Assembly (NCBI RefSeq): GCF_016862555.1
Contig: NZ_BONE01000004.1
Span: 1-64,000 of the forward strand
Source of the DNA: Asanoa siamensis
Lineage (GTDB): Bacteria > Actinomycetota > Actinomycetes > Mycobacteriales > Micromonosporaceae
Length of the DNA: 64,000 nt
Direction of reading: 5' to 3'
The translations under genes and the position numbers were made by a program. The notes under the pieces are model-generated. The model was not told the origin of the DNA and ran no database searches. It saw only the letters and a list, made by a program, of their open reading frames with translations. How positions within the stretch are numbered: the first letter of the stretch is position 1; each line of letters begins with the position of its first letter. This document shows, in pieces, positions 8,167 to 16,346 of the stretch.

Positions 8167-9643
8167 CCGCCTTGACGATCCGGGCGACGTGCGCCGGCGT
8201 GCGCTCGAAGGTCATCGCCTTGAGCGCCGACGGGCCGCGCCGGGTGGTGATGGCCTTGGACCGCGAGAACTCGCGCAGGCCGTCGTCGCCGTGGGTGCGG
8301 CCGAAGCCCGAGTGGCCGACGCCGCCGAACGGCAGCGACGACATGCCGATGAAGGTGATCACCGAGTTGACCGAGGCCATGCCCGTGCGCAGCCGCCGGG
8401 CCGCGGCCACCGCGCGCCGCTTGCCGAAGACCGCGCCACCCAGCCCGTACGCGGTGTCGTTGGCGAGCCGGATCGCCTCGTCGACGTCGGCGACCTTGGT
8501 GACGACCAGCGTCGGCCCGAACGTCTCCTCGCGCACCGCCGCCGAGTCCTCCGGCACGTCGACCAGGATCGTCGGCTTGACGAACGGCGGCTCGACCGCG
8601 TCGCGCCCGCCGAGCACGGCCCGCCCGCCACGCGACAGCGCGTCGTCGATGTGCCGGCGGATGACGTCGATCTGTTTGGGCATCGTGATCGGCCCGATGT
8701 CGTAGCCGTCGCCGTAGCCGACCTCGAGCTTCCCGGCGCGGCGGACCACCTCGGCGACGAACGCGTCGTAGACCGGCGCGACCGCGTAGACCCGCTCGAT
8801 CGCGAGGCAGGTCTGCCCGGCATTGGTCAGCGCGCCCCAGACGCACGCCTCGGCCGCGGCCGCCACGTCGGCGTCGTCGTCGACGATCAGCGCGTCCTTG
8901 CCGCCGGCCTCGATCAGCACGGGCGTCAGCGTCTCGGCGCAGGCGGCCATCACCTTCCGGCCGGTGGCGGTGGAGCCGGTGAAAGCGATCTTGTCGACGC
9001 CGGAGTGGCAGAGCGCGGCACCGACCTCGCCGAGCCCGTGCACGACCTGCAGCACCGGTTGCTCGGGCACGATCTCGGCGAACGTGTCGACGAGCCACTG
9101 GCCCACGGCCGGGGTGTATTCGCTGGGCTTGAGGACGACGGTGTTGCCCGCGGCGAGCGCGTAGGCCACCGAGCCCACCGGCGTGACGACCGGATAGTTC
9201 CACGGCCCGATCACGCCGACGACGCCCATCGGCACGTATTCGAGGTGGGCCGAGAACTCGGCGAGCGCCAGCCGGCCGCGCACCCGACGCGGGCCGAGCA
9301 CCCGGCGGGCGTTGCGGGCGGCCCAGTCGATGTGGTCGATCGCCGAGGCGGTCTCGACGATGGCCTCGGCGACCGGCTTGCCGCCCTCGCGGCTCACCAG
9401 GGCGGCGGCCTCCTCGACCCGCTGGGCGAGCAGGCCGCGCCAGCGCAGCAGCCGGGCGCGCCGGCCGGCGTGACCGAGGGCGACCCACCAGTCGGCGGCG
9501 ACCTGGGCCCGGGCCACGGCGGCGGCCACGTCGTCGGCGTCGGCGACCGGGAACCGGCCGACCTCCTCGCCGGTCGCGGGGTTGGTCGAGACCAACTCGC
9601 CCGACTCGACGACCGGGACACCGGCGGCTCGCGTTGCGGTCAT
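8138..9643 (-). CDS. NAD(P)-dependent aldehyde dehydrogenase
   Basis: 501 residues, the usual length for the ALDH superfamily. Visible landmarks are N149 in GPWNYP, K172 in LKPSE (cofactor ribose contact), FTGST at 221-225, the general base E245 in LIEAGGKD and the catalytic Cys279 in NAGQTC. It oxidises an aldehyde to a carboxylic acid in the cytoplasm; the sequence is closest in flavour to succinate-semialdehyde and broad-range long-chain ALDHs, but the substrate cannot be fixed. It is convergent with the TPR gene. The ATG lies 7 bases from a TAGACT -10 box, so its mRNA may be leaderless. Confidence 0.92.
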   Translation of the reverse strand: MTATRAAGVPVVESGELVSTNPATGEEVGRFPVADADDVAAAVARAQVAADWWVALGHAGRRARLLRWRGLLAQRVEEAAALVSREGGKPVAEAIVETASAIDHIDWAARNARRVLGPRRVRGRLALAEFSAHLEYVPMGVVGVIGPWNYPVVTPVGSVAYALAAGNTVVLKPSEYTPAVGQWLVDTFAEIVPEQPVLQVVHGLGEVGAALCHSGVDKIAFTGSTATGRKVMAACAETLTPVLIEAGGKDALIVDDDADVAAAAEACVWGALTNAGQTCLAIERVYAVAPVYDAFVAEVVRRAGKLEVGYGDGYDIGPITMPKQIDVIRRHIDDALSRGGRAVLGGRDAVEPPFVKPTILVDVPEDSAAVREETFGPTLVVTKVADVDEAIRLANDTAYGLGGAVFGKRRAVAAARRLRTGMASVNSVITFIGMSSLPFGGVGHSGFGRTHGDDGLREFSRSKAITTRRGPSALKAMTFERTPAHVARIVKAVKLIYGRSR

Positions 9644-9650
9644 GGGGCGG

Positions 9651-9656
9651 AGTCTA
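9651..9656 (-). promoter_or_regulatory. -10 box for a possibly leaderless aldehyde dehydrogenase mRNA
   Basis: TAGACT on the reverse strand, with only 7 bases before the ATG at 9643. Transcription would begin at or next to the start codon, as in actinobacterial leaderless mRNAs. No good -35 box is seen. Confidence 0.4.
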
Positions 9657-9734
9657 TGCCGTCACAGTTACCCGTCGGTAGGTGTGGATGGCCCACACAG
9701 CGGAGGGCGGTGGTGTGGGTGCAGGATGTCGGCC

Positions 9735-10784
9735 ATGGAGCACCAGCAGGTACGCGTGACGGCGCGCGGGATCGAGCAGAACGTCCTCGTGGCCGGGCCG
9801 GTCGACGGCCGGCCGGTGTTGTTGATCCACGGCAACTGCTCGTCGGCCGACTTCTGGCGTCCGCTGCTCCGGCACCTGCCCGGCACCCTGCGGATCGTCG
9901 CCCCCGACCTGCGCGGCTACGGCGCGACCGAGGCGGCGCCGGTGGACGCGACCCGTGGCCTGCGGGACTTCGCCGACGACGTGGCAGCCCTCCTGGAGGC
10001 GCCGGAACTCTTCCCAGAAGGTGCGAAGCCGCTGGTCGTGGCCCACTCGATGGGCTGCGGCGTGGCGATGCAACTGCTGGTCGACCACCCCGAGCGGGTC
10101 GACGCGCTGCTGCTGGAGGCGCCACTGTCGCCGTACGGGTTCGGCGGCACCCGCGACCTCGACGGCACGCCCACGACGCCCGACTTCGCCGGCACGGGCG
10201 CGGGCACGGCCAACCCCGACTTCGTCGCCCGGCTGGCCGCCAAGGACCGCGAGGCCGACGCCCAGACGAGCCCGCGCACGGTGCTGCGGACCGCCTACGT
10301 GGCCGACCCGGCGTCGCTCGGCGCCGACGAGGACCTGCTGCTCGACACCGTGCTCTCCACCGTGACCGGTGACGACAACTACCCCGGCACGTCGGTGCCG
10401 AGCGACAACTGGCCCGGGGTCGCGCCCGGCGACCGTGGGGTGCTCAACACGATGGCGCCCAACAACTTCCGCATCGCGGACGACCTCGTCGCGATAGAGA
10501 CCAAGCCCCACGTCACCTGGGTACGCGGGGACAGGGACGCGATCGTCTCGGACACCTCGTTCTTCGACCTGTCGTACCTCGGCTCGCTCGGTGCCGTGCC
10601 CGGCTGGCCGGGCGCGCAGGCGAGCCCGCCGCAGCCGATGGTCGGGCAGACCCGGGCGGTGCTGGAGAGGTACGCCGCCGGCGGGGGCAGCTACCGGGAG
10701 GTGGTCTACGCGGGCTGCGGGCACTCGCCGCACATCGAGCGGCCCGCGGAGTTCGTCGCCGAGCTCTTGGAGCTGGTGCGGTGA
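9735..10784 (+). CDS. Alpha/beta hydrolase
   Basis: 349 residues from ATG 9735, with an AGG about 9 bases upstream; the frame is open further back. It has the alpha/beta-hydrolase layout: HGN oxyanion loop at 32-34, nucleophile elbow with S105 in AHSMGCG, the acid in GDRDAIV and the base His in CGHSPHIERP near the end. The cap region, about 115-260, is longer than in small esterases. No signal peptide, so cytosolic. Substrate unknown. The stop overlaps the start of a second alpha/beta hydrolase (GTGA), so the two are co-translated and may act in one degradative route. Confidence 0.85.
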   Translation: MEHQQVRVTARGIEQNVLVAGPVDGRPVLLIHGNCSSADFWRPLLRHLPGTLRIVAPDLRGYGATEAAPVDATRGLRDFADDVAALLEAPELFPEGAKPLVVAHSMGCGVAMQLLVDHPERVDALLLEAPLSPYGFGGTRDLDGTPTTPDFAGTGAGTANPDFVARLAAKDREADAQTSPRTVLRTAYVADPASLGADEDLLLDTVLSTVTGDDNYPGTSVPSDNWPGVAPGDRGVLNTMAPNNFRIADDLVAIETKPHVTWVRGDRDAIVSDTSFFDLSYLGSLGAVPGWPGAQASPPQPMVGQTRAVLERYAAGGGSYREVVYAGCGHSPHIERPAEFVAELLELVR

Positions 10785-11644
10785 TCGACGCGATCGAGGT
10801 CGAGGGCGGCGACCTGGCGGTCGGCGTCTGGGGCGACAGCGGCCCGCTCGTGGTGGCGGCGCACGGCATCACCTCGCATCACCTGGCCTGGGGCCTGGTC
10901 GCGCCGGCCCTGGCCGACACCCACCTGTTCGTCGCCCCCGACCTGCGGGGCCGCGGGCACAGTCGGGACCTGCCGGCGCCGTACGGGATGGACCGGCACG
11001 CGGCGGACCTGGCCGCGGTGATCCGGGCCTACGGCGGCGGCCCGGCGATCGTGGTCGGCCACTCGATGGGCTGCTGGGCCGCGGTCGCGCTGGCCCGCAC
11101 CGCACCCGCCCTGGTCGCGCGCCTCGTGCTGGTCGACGGTGGGCCGCCGCTGGCGCCGCCGCCGGGCGCGCCGGCCGAGCCCAGCCCGGAGCAGGTCACC
11201 CACGTGATCACCGAGACCGTCGGGCAGGCGTACGCGCGGCTGTCCCTGACCTTCCCGGACCGCGGCGCCTACCAGGACCTGTGGCGGGCGCACCCGTCGC
11301 TCGCGGAGTGGAACGACGCGATGGCGGCGTACGCCGACTACGACCTGGTCGAGGACGGTGGCGCGCTGCGCCCGGCCTGCCGGCTCGAGGCGGCGCTGGC
11401 CGACGCCCGCGACCTCTACGCCTGGCAACCGGTGGCACCGGAGGCGCTGCCCGTGCCGGCCGTCTTCCTGCGGGCCGAGCGCGGCATGCTCGACCAGCCC
11501 GAGGGGATGTTCGCGCCGGGAGCGGCGGCGCGGGCGTTTCCGGGCATCACGGAGCGCGACGTCCCGGGCACCAACCACTACACGATCACCCTTGCCCCGA
11601 AGGGTGCCGCCGAGGTCGCCGCCGCGATCGCAAGCGCTGCTTGA
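10781..11644 (+). CDS. Alpha/beta hydrolase
   Basis: 287 residues from GTG, overlapping the previous gene by 4 bases. Landmarks: HGITSHH oxyanion loop at 28-34, PDLRGRGHS at 53-61, nucleophile S95 in VGHSMGCW, and a C-terminal His in GTNHYTIT. The elbow GHSMGC resembles that of the upstream hydrolase (AHSMGC), so the two are likely distant paralogues. Cytosolic, carboxylic-ester or C-C hydrolase; substrate unknown. The next gene, a 3-hydroxyacyl-CoA dehydrogenase 59 bases downstream in the same direction, hints at a shared catabolic role (inferred). Confidence 0.85.
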   Translation: MIDAIEVEGGDLAVGVWGDSGPLVVAAHGITSHHLAWGLVAPALADTHLFVAPDLRGRGHSRDLPAPYGMDRHAADLAAVIRAYGGGPAIVVGHSMGCWAAVALARTAPALVARLVLVDGGPPLAPPPGAPAEPSPEQVTHVITETVGQAYARLSLTFPDRGAYQDLWRAHPSLAEWNDAMAAYADYDLVEDGGALRPACRLEAALADARDLYAWQPVAPEALPVPAVFLRAERGMLDQPEGMFAPGAAARAFPGITERDVPGTNHYTITLAPKGAAEVAAAIASAA

Positions 11645-11703
11645 CGCGGGTCGGCGCATGGCAGACTGACCCCTGACCTGATGGATCGTTAGGGGAGCGC
11701 TGC

Positions 11704-13488
11704 GTGTCGCGGGAGATCAACACCGTCGGAGTTGTCGGACTCGGCACCATGGGCGCGGGCATCGTCGAGGTCTTCGCGCGCAGCGGGATCTCGGTCGTCG
11801 CCGTCGAGGTCACCGAGGAGGCGCTGGCCCGCGGCCAGGCGACGCTGGTCGGCTCGATCGACCGGGCGGTGGCCAAGGGCAAGATGACGCCGGAGCAGCG
11901 CGACGAGATCTTCGCCCGGGTCGGGTTCGCGGCCGGCTTCGGCGCGCTGCACGACGTCGACCTGGTGATCGAGGCCGTGCCCGAGCAGCTCCCGCTCAAG
12001 CAGCGGATCTTCGCCGAGCTCGACCAGGTCTGCAAGCCCGACGCCATCCTGGCCACCAACACCTCGTCGCTGTCGGTCACCGAGATATCGGTCGCCACGA
12101 CCCGGCCCAACCAGGTCATCGGCGTGCACTTCTTCAACCCGGCGCCGGTGATGAAGCTCGTCGAGATCGTCCGCACCGTGGTCACCGCGCCGGAGGTGGT
12201 CGCCGACGTCGAGGCGCTCTGCGCGCGGCTCGGCAAGACCGACGTGACGATCAACGACCGGGCCGGGTTCATCGCCAACGCGCTGCTGTTCGGCTATCTC
12301 AACCAGGCCGTCTCGATGCTGGAGGCGCGGTACGCGACCCGCGAGGACATCGACGCGGCGATGCGGCTCGGCTGCGGGCTGCCGATGGGCCCGCTCGCGT
12401 TGATGGACCTGATCGGTCTCGACACCGCGTACGAGATCCTGGACACGATGTACCGGCGGGGCGGCCGCGACCGCCGGCACGCGCCCGTGCCGCTGATCAA
12501 GCAGATGGTCACCGCCGGGCTGCTCGGCCGCAAGACCGGCCGGGGCTTCTACACGTACGAAGGTCCCGGCTCGCCCAAGGTCGTGCCCGACGAGCTGACC
12601 GCGCCGCCCGCGCCGGCGAGCCTCGGCGACAGCGCCGCGATCGCCACGATCGGCGTCGTGGGCTCCGGCGTGATGGCCCGCGGGATCGTCGAGGTCGTGG
12701 CGCGGGCCGGCTTCGACGTCGTCTCGGTGACCCGGGGCGAGGCGCAGTCGTCGGCGGTGGCCGAGGCCGTCCGCGGCTCCCTGGCCAAGGCGGTCGTCAA
12801 GGGCAAGCTGACCGAGGAGGAGCAGGGCGCCGCCCTCGGCCGGGTCACCTGGTCCAACCGGCTCGAGGACCTCGACGACGCCGATCTCGTGATCGAGTCG
12901 GTCGTCGAGGAGATCTCGGCCAAGAAGGCCGTGTTCGCCGCCCTCGACGAGATCTGCAAGCCGGGCGTCGTGCTGGCCACCACCACCTCGTCGCTGCCGG
13001 TCATCGAGATCGCGATGGCCACCCAGCGGCCGGCCGACGTGATCGGCCTGCACTTCTTCAACCCGGCGCCGGTGATGAAGCTCGTCGAGATCGTCCGGAC
13101 GATCCGCACCTCGCCCGAGACCGCGGGGGCCGCCGCGGCGTTGGTCGCCGCGCTGGGCAAGAACGGGGTGCAGTGCGCCGACCGGTCCGGTTTCATCGTC
13201 AACGCGCTGCTCTTCCCCTATTTGAACGACGCCGTGCGGATGCTGGAGGCGTCGTACGCGACCGTCGACGACATCGACTACGCGATGAAGTTCGGCTGCG
13301 GCTACCCGATGGGCCCGTTCGAGCTGCTCGACACCGTCGGCCTCGACGTGGCGCTGGCCATCCAGCGCGAGCTCTACCTGGAGCTGCGCGAGCCGGGCTT
13401 CGCGCCGGCGCCGCTGCTGGAACACCTGGTGACCGCGGGGTACGTGGGACGCAAGGCCGGGCGCGGATTCCGCGACCACACCCAGTGA
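11704..13488 (+). CDS. 3-hydroxyacyl-CoA dehydrogenase, internally duplicated
   Basis: 594 residues from GTG, with GGGGAG upstream. It is two complete 3-hydroxybutyryl-CoA dehydrogenase units fused head to tail, about 1-300 and 310-594. Each has an N-terminal NAD-binding fold (GLGTMGAGI and GSGVMARGI) and a C-terminal 3HCDH domain. Each also has the active-site HFFNPAPVMK, with catalytic His at 142 and 450. The enzyme oxidises (3S)-3-hydroxyacyl-CoA to 3-oxoacyl-CoA with NAD(P) in beta-oxidation, phenylacetate or butyrate metabolism. Single-unit enzymes are about 280-290 residues. In the second Rossmann motif an Ala replaces the third Gly region (GSGVMA), so cofactor binding may be weaker there. 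Confidence 0.93.
   Translation: MSREINTVGVVGLGTMGAGIVEVFARSGISVVAVEVTEEALARGQATLVGSIDRAVAKGKMTPEQRDEIFARVGFAAGFGALHDVDLVIEAVPEQLPLKQRIFAELDQVCKPDAILATNTSSLSVTEISVATTRPNQVIGVHFFNPAPVMKLVEIVRTVVTAPEVVADVEALCARLGKTDVTINDRAGFIANALLFGYLNQAVSMLEARYATREDIDAAMRLGCGLPMGPLALMDLIGLDTAYEILDTMYRRGGRDRRHAPVPLIKQMVTAGLLGRKTGRGFYTYEGPGSPKVVPDELTAPPAPASLGDSAAIATIGVVGSGVMARGIVEVVARAGFDVVSVTRGEAQSSAVAEAVRGSLAKAVVKGKLTEEEQGAALGRVTWSNRLEDLDDADLVIESVVEEISAKKAVFAALDEICKPGVVLATTTSSLPVIEIAMATQRPADVIGLHFFNPAPVMKLVEIVRTIRTSPETAGAAAALVAALGKNGVQCADRSGFIVNALLFPYLNDAVRMLEASYATVDDIDYAMKFGCGYPMGPFELLDTVGLDVALAIQRELYLELREPGFAPAPLLEHLVTAGYVGRKAGRGFRDHTQ
12125..12173 (+). repeat. 49-bp exact repeat, copy 1 (within duplicated dehydrogenase)
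   Basis: Identical over 49 bases to 13049-13097. It encodes the active-site segment HFFNPAPVMKLVEIV of the first unit. Identity at every codon third position is more than protein conservation alone requires, although codon bias contributes. Confidence 0.85.
13049..13097 (+). repeat. 49-bp exact repeat, copy 2 (within duplicated dehydrogenase)
   Basis: Second copy of the 49-base segment at 12125-12173, coding the same active-site residues in the second dehydrogenase unit. Flanking sequence between the two units is clearly diverged, so the exact match may reflect intragenic gene conversion. Confidence 0.85.
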
Positions 13489-13492
13489 GCCC

Positions 13493-13498
13493 TAATCT
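13493..13498 (+). promoter_or_regulatory. -10 box for a possibly leaderless mRNA of the 13505 gene
   Basis: TAATCT, 6 bases before the GTG at 13505. It fits TAnnnT and would place the transcription start at the start codon. No Shine-Dalgarno sequence is present. The -35 region is poor. Confidence 0.4.
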
Positions 13499-13504
13499 TG
13501 GGTC

Positions 13505-13831
13505 GTGAGCCCGCGTCGCAACCGCCCGAAGGGCGATGAAGGCCGTCCGCTCGACGACGAGGCGCTGCGCCGCGGCGTCGGGTCGGTCGAGGGCGACCGG
13601 CACGGCGACTGGATGGTGCGGTTGGTGCCCGGCGGGGCCAGCGCCAAGACCTACCGGTGCCCGGGCTGCGACCAGGAGATCCGCCCGGGCACGGCGCACG
13701 TGGTGGTCTGGCCGGCCGACGAGCGCGGCGACCTGACCGACCGCCGGCACTGGCACAGCGGCTGCTGGCGCGCCCGCGACCGCCGGGCGCCCGGGATCAT
13801 GCGCTCGCGCAGCGCGCCCCGCTACGGCTAG
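13505..13831 (+). CDS. Small conserved zinc-binding protein (108 aa)
   Basis: 108 residues from GTG. It starts with a basic tail (SPRRNRPKG) and carries a likely zinc site: C52 and C55 in CPGC, H65, then H82/H84 and C87 in HWHSGC. Proteins of this type are common in actinobacteria, often annotated only as hypothetical or ATP/GTP-binding; I see no nucleotide-binding loop. Function unknown. Its stop TAG shares the palindrome CTAG (13828-13831) with the stop of the convergent hydrolase gene. Confidence 0.8.
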   Translation: MSPRRNRPKGDEGRPLDDEALRRGVGSVEGDRHGDWMVRLVPGGASAKTYRCPGCDQEIRPGTAHVVVWPADERGDLTDRRHWHSGCWRARDRRAPGIMRSRSAPRYG

Positions 13832-14643
13832 GCGCGGAACTCGGCGAGGACCGCGTCGGAGAGGGCCGGCCAGAGCGGGGCCGCCCACTCGCCGAAGTTG
13901 CGGTCGGTGAGGCAGGCCAGGGCGAGGCCCGCGACCGGGTCGACCCAGAGGAACGTGCCCGTCTGGCCGAAGTGCCCGAAGGTCTCGGGCGAGTTGTCGG
14001 TGCCCGTCCAGTGCGGCTGCTTGTGCGACTTGATCTCGAAGCCCAGACCCCAGTCGTTGGGGTCCTGCCGCCCGTGGCCGGGCAGCACCCCGGCCAGGCC
14101 GGGGAACGCCACCTTCGCCGCCTCGCGGGTCAGTGCCGGCGCGATCGTGGGCGCCAGCAGCTCGCGGCCCAGCTTGGCCAGGTCGCCGATCGAGCCCGTC
14201 ACCTTCGCGGCTGGCGAGCCCTCGAGCACCGTGTTCGGCATGTCGAGCTGGTCCAGCACCAGGTCGATCATGAGGTCGCCGAAGCTGCCCTCGGCCCGCC
14301 TTGCCGCGTGGTCGGCCAGCACCTCGAAGCCGCGGTTCGAGTAGATCCGGCGCTTCCCGGGCTGGCTCATCACCTGGTCGTCGCCGAAGTTGAGCCCGGA
14401 CGCGTGGGCCAGCAGGTGCCGCACGGTCGAGCCGGGCGGCCCGGCCGGGTCGTCGAGCCCGAAGAGTCCGTCGTCGATGGCCGCCAGCGCGGTGAGCGCG
14501 GTCAGGGGCTTGGTCACCGAGGCCCAGGGCAGCGGGGTGTCCGGGCCGGTGCGGGCGAGCACGCCGTCCTTGCCGACGACGGCGACCGCGACGGTGCGCA
14601 CCGGCCAGGAGCCGACCAGGGCGAGGGCTTGTGAATCAACCAC
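13828..14643 (-). CDS. Serine hydrolase of the beta-lactamase/esterase family
   Basis: 271 residues from GTG 14643. It has the class C beta-lactamase/DD-peptidase-like active site: SxxK as S42-V-T-K45 in WASVTKPLT, YSN in RIYSNRGFE as the second motif, and HFGQTG as the third. No signal peptide or transmembrane start is seen, so it is probably cytosolic and more likely an esterase, amidase or peptidase than a drug-resistance beta-lactamase. It is shorter than typical family members (about 350-400), consistent with a compact actinobacterial subgroup. Convergent with the zinc protein gene; the polysaccharide cluster follows upstream. Confidence 0.85.
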   Translation of the reverse strand: MVDSQALALVGSWPVRTVAVAVVGKDGVLARTGPDTPLPWASVTKPLTALTALAAIDDGLFGLDDPAGPPGSTVRHLLAHASGLNFGDDQVMSQPGKRRIYSNRGFEVLADHAARRAEGSFGDLMIDLVLDQLDMPNTVLEGSPAAKVTGSIGDLAKLGRELLAPTIAPALTREAAKVAFPGLAGVLPGHGRQDPNDWGLGFEIKSHKQPHWTGTDNSPETFGHFGQTGTFLWVDPVAGLALACLTDRNFGEWAAPLWPALSDAVLAEFRA

Positions 14644-14660
14644 GCGGCAAAGGTACGCGG

Positions 14661-15500
14661 TCAGGTGCGGGTGGACTCGTCTCGGGCCCAGGCGGCGCCG
14701 GCGGGGGTGCGGCGGGCGCGGCGTTCGGCGAGCAGGGTCAGCGCCGCGTAGCAGGCCCCGGCGGGCCACAGCCACGGGCGCGGCAGGACCACGTCGACCA
14801 GCCAGGAAGCCTTGCGGGACGGGCGCACCGCGAGGGTCGCCCCGGCGGCCGCGGCCGCCTCGCGCAGGGCGGTGTTGCCGCCGCGCACCCGCCCGAGCCG
14901 GCGCAGCAGGTCCGCGGTGCGGGTCGGGGTGGCGACCACCGACGGCACCGCCGCGACCTCGCGCTTCTCGCCGACCGCGAACAGCCCGTCGAGGAACAGG
15001 TCGTCGGCGACCAGGTCGGGGAACCGGTCGAAGCGGGCCCGGGCGTCCTTGGACAGCACGATCGCCCCGCGCCCGAACAGCGCGTCGCGGAAGGCGGGCA
15101 GCCGGCCGTTGACGGCGAAGTACGCGCGCACCAGCAGGGGCCGCCCGGCCGTGTCGAGCACCCGGCGCGGCGCCGCGGCGATCACCCCGCCCGGCCCGGA
15201 CACCGCCGCCGCCAGGGCGCGGGCGCCGTCGGCGGTCAGCGCGATGTCGGCGTCGAGGTAGATCCGGGGAAAGCTGGTGGCGGCCGCGTCGCCCGCGTTG
15301 AGGGCGGCCGGCTTGGACGCCACGGCGACGTCCACGACCCGCACGCCCGGCACCGCGCGGGCCACCCCCGCGGTGTCGTCGGTGCACCCGTTGGCCGCCA
15401 CGACGACGTCGAACTCACCGGGGTCGGCGCCGTCGAGCAGGTGCCGGAGCGTACGCCCGATGACCGTCGCCTCGTTGTGCGCGGCCACCACGATGCTCAC
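14661..15500 (-). CDS. Family 2 glycosyltransferase (polysaccharide cluster I)
   Basis: 279 residues from GTG 15500, overlapping the upstream gene's TGA; a GTG three bases earlier is possible. The GT-A fold N-terminus reads VSIVVAAHNEATVI, followed by AANGCTDDT (nucleotide-sugar binding) and the metal-binding DXD in YLDADIALT. A later ADDLFLDG probably supplies the acceptor-side acid. A hydrophobic stretch near the C-terminus (WLWPAGACYAALTLLA) may associate it with the membrane. It transfers an unknown sugar in exopolysaccharide or cell-surface glycan synthesis. It is the last gene of a reverse-strand operon with GT2, polymerase and Wzz-like genes. Confidence 0.88.
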   Translation of the reverse strand: MSIVVAAHNEATVIGRTLRHLLDGADPGEFDVVVAANGCTDDTAGVARAVPGVRVVDVAVASKPAALNAGDAAATSFPRIYLDADIALTADGARALAAAVSGPGGVIAAAPRRVLDTAGRPLLVRAYFAVNGRLPAFRDALFGRGAIVLSKDARARFDRFPDLVADDLFLDGLFAVGEKREVAAVPSVVATPTRTADLLRRLGRVRGGNTALREAAAAAGATLAVRPSRKASWLVDVVLPRPWLWPAGACYAALTLLAERRARRTPAGAAWARDESTRT

Positions 15501-16339
15501 CACGGTGCGCGCCCGGTGATCGCGCGGCGGACCCGCTTGGACAGCGACTTGCCGCGCGCCCGCCAGCCCGAGTATTCGCGCAGGTCGAGCGAGGCCGCCT
15601 GGACCACGTACGCGGACCGCTTCATCTGCTCGGTCCACTCCGCGACCGTGCGTACGCCCGTCTTCTGCGCGGACAGCGGGCGGCGCGCCAGGAAGTCCTC
15701 GTCGGTGTGGTAGATCGTCCGCGGGCTGCGCGGGTCGTCGAGGTGGTCCTCGGGCAGGAACGGGTAGACCCAGCCGTTGACGAAGCCGAGCCGCGCGGCC
15801 TTGAGGCACCAGGAGGTGAACGAGTCGTCCTCCGCCAGCGGACCGGTGCGCTCGACCATCGCGCGCTTGAGCAGGTAGCCGCTGCCCTGCACCCAGTGGT
15901 TGCGCATGAGCCGGTGCCCGCCCGCGTAGTCGGCCAGCTTGCGGTCGACCAGGTCCTGGCGCACGTCGGACTCCGGGAACCGCCAGGTGCCGATCACCCC
16001 GAACTCGGGGACGTCCTCGTGGGCGCGGCGGAGCACCTCGAGCCAGGACTTGTCGGGCAGGCAGTCGTCGTCGACCTTGCTGAGGTAGTCGCCGGACGAC
16101 TCGGCCCACAGCCAGTTGGTCGGCTCGCGCAGCCCGGCGTTGACGGGGCTGTGGTGGAACCGGTGCACGCGCGGGTCGTGCCGGAACTCCTCGACCGCCG
16201 CCAGCGTCGCGGCGTCGGAGCCGTTGTGCCACAGCCAGACCCGCGCGTCGTCGGTGCAGCTGTCCAGCAGGTGCGGTAGCGACAGCCGGACGTACTCCGG
16301 CCGGTCGTACGTGATCATCAGAATGTCGATGCCGCCCAT
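15497..16339 (-). CDS. Family 2-like glycosyltransferase (polysaccharide cluster I)
   Basis: 280 residues from ATG. The GT-A core is visible: ILMITYDRPEYV at the N-terminus, WHNGSDAAT, then KVDDDCLPD as the DXD-type metal site, and EDDSFTSWCL further on. The sequence resembles GT2 enzymes that read a short oligosaccharide acceptor, but neither donor nor acceptor can be named. The C-terminal 30 residues are strongly basic (RARGKSLSKRVRRAITGR), suggesting contact with the membrane surface. It overlaps the next GT2 gene by 4 bases and lies 7 bases downstream of the polymerase gene. Confidence 0.87.
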   Translation of the reverse strand: MGGIDILMITYDRPEYVRLSLPHLLDSCTDDARVWLWHNGSDAATLAAVEEFRHDPRVHRFHHSPVNAGLREPTNWLWAESSGDYLSKVDDDCLPDKSWLEVLRRAHEDVPEFGVIGTWRFPESDVRQDLVDRKLADYAGGHRLMRNHWVQGSGYLLKRAMVERTGPLAEDDSFTSWCLKAARLGFVNGWVYPFLPEDHLDDPRSPRTIYHTDEDFLARRPLSAQKTGVRTVAEWTEQMKRSAYVVQAASLDLREYSGWRARGKSLSKRVRRAITGRAPW

Positions 16340-16346
16340 GTCTTCC

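Noticed and set aside
7460-10372. A 970-codon forward open frame spanning the end of the TPR gene and the reverse-strand aldehyde dehydrogenase
   Set aside because: It crosses two confident genes and has no recognisable motif; its first 200 residues are an Arg/Pro-rich frame-shifted reading of the TPR gene.
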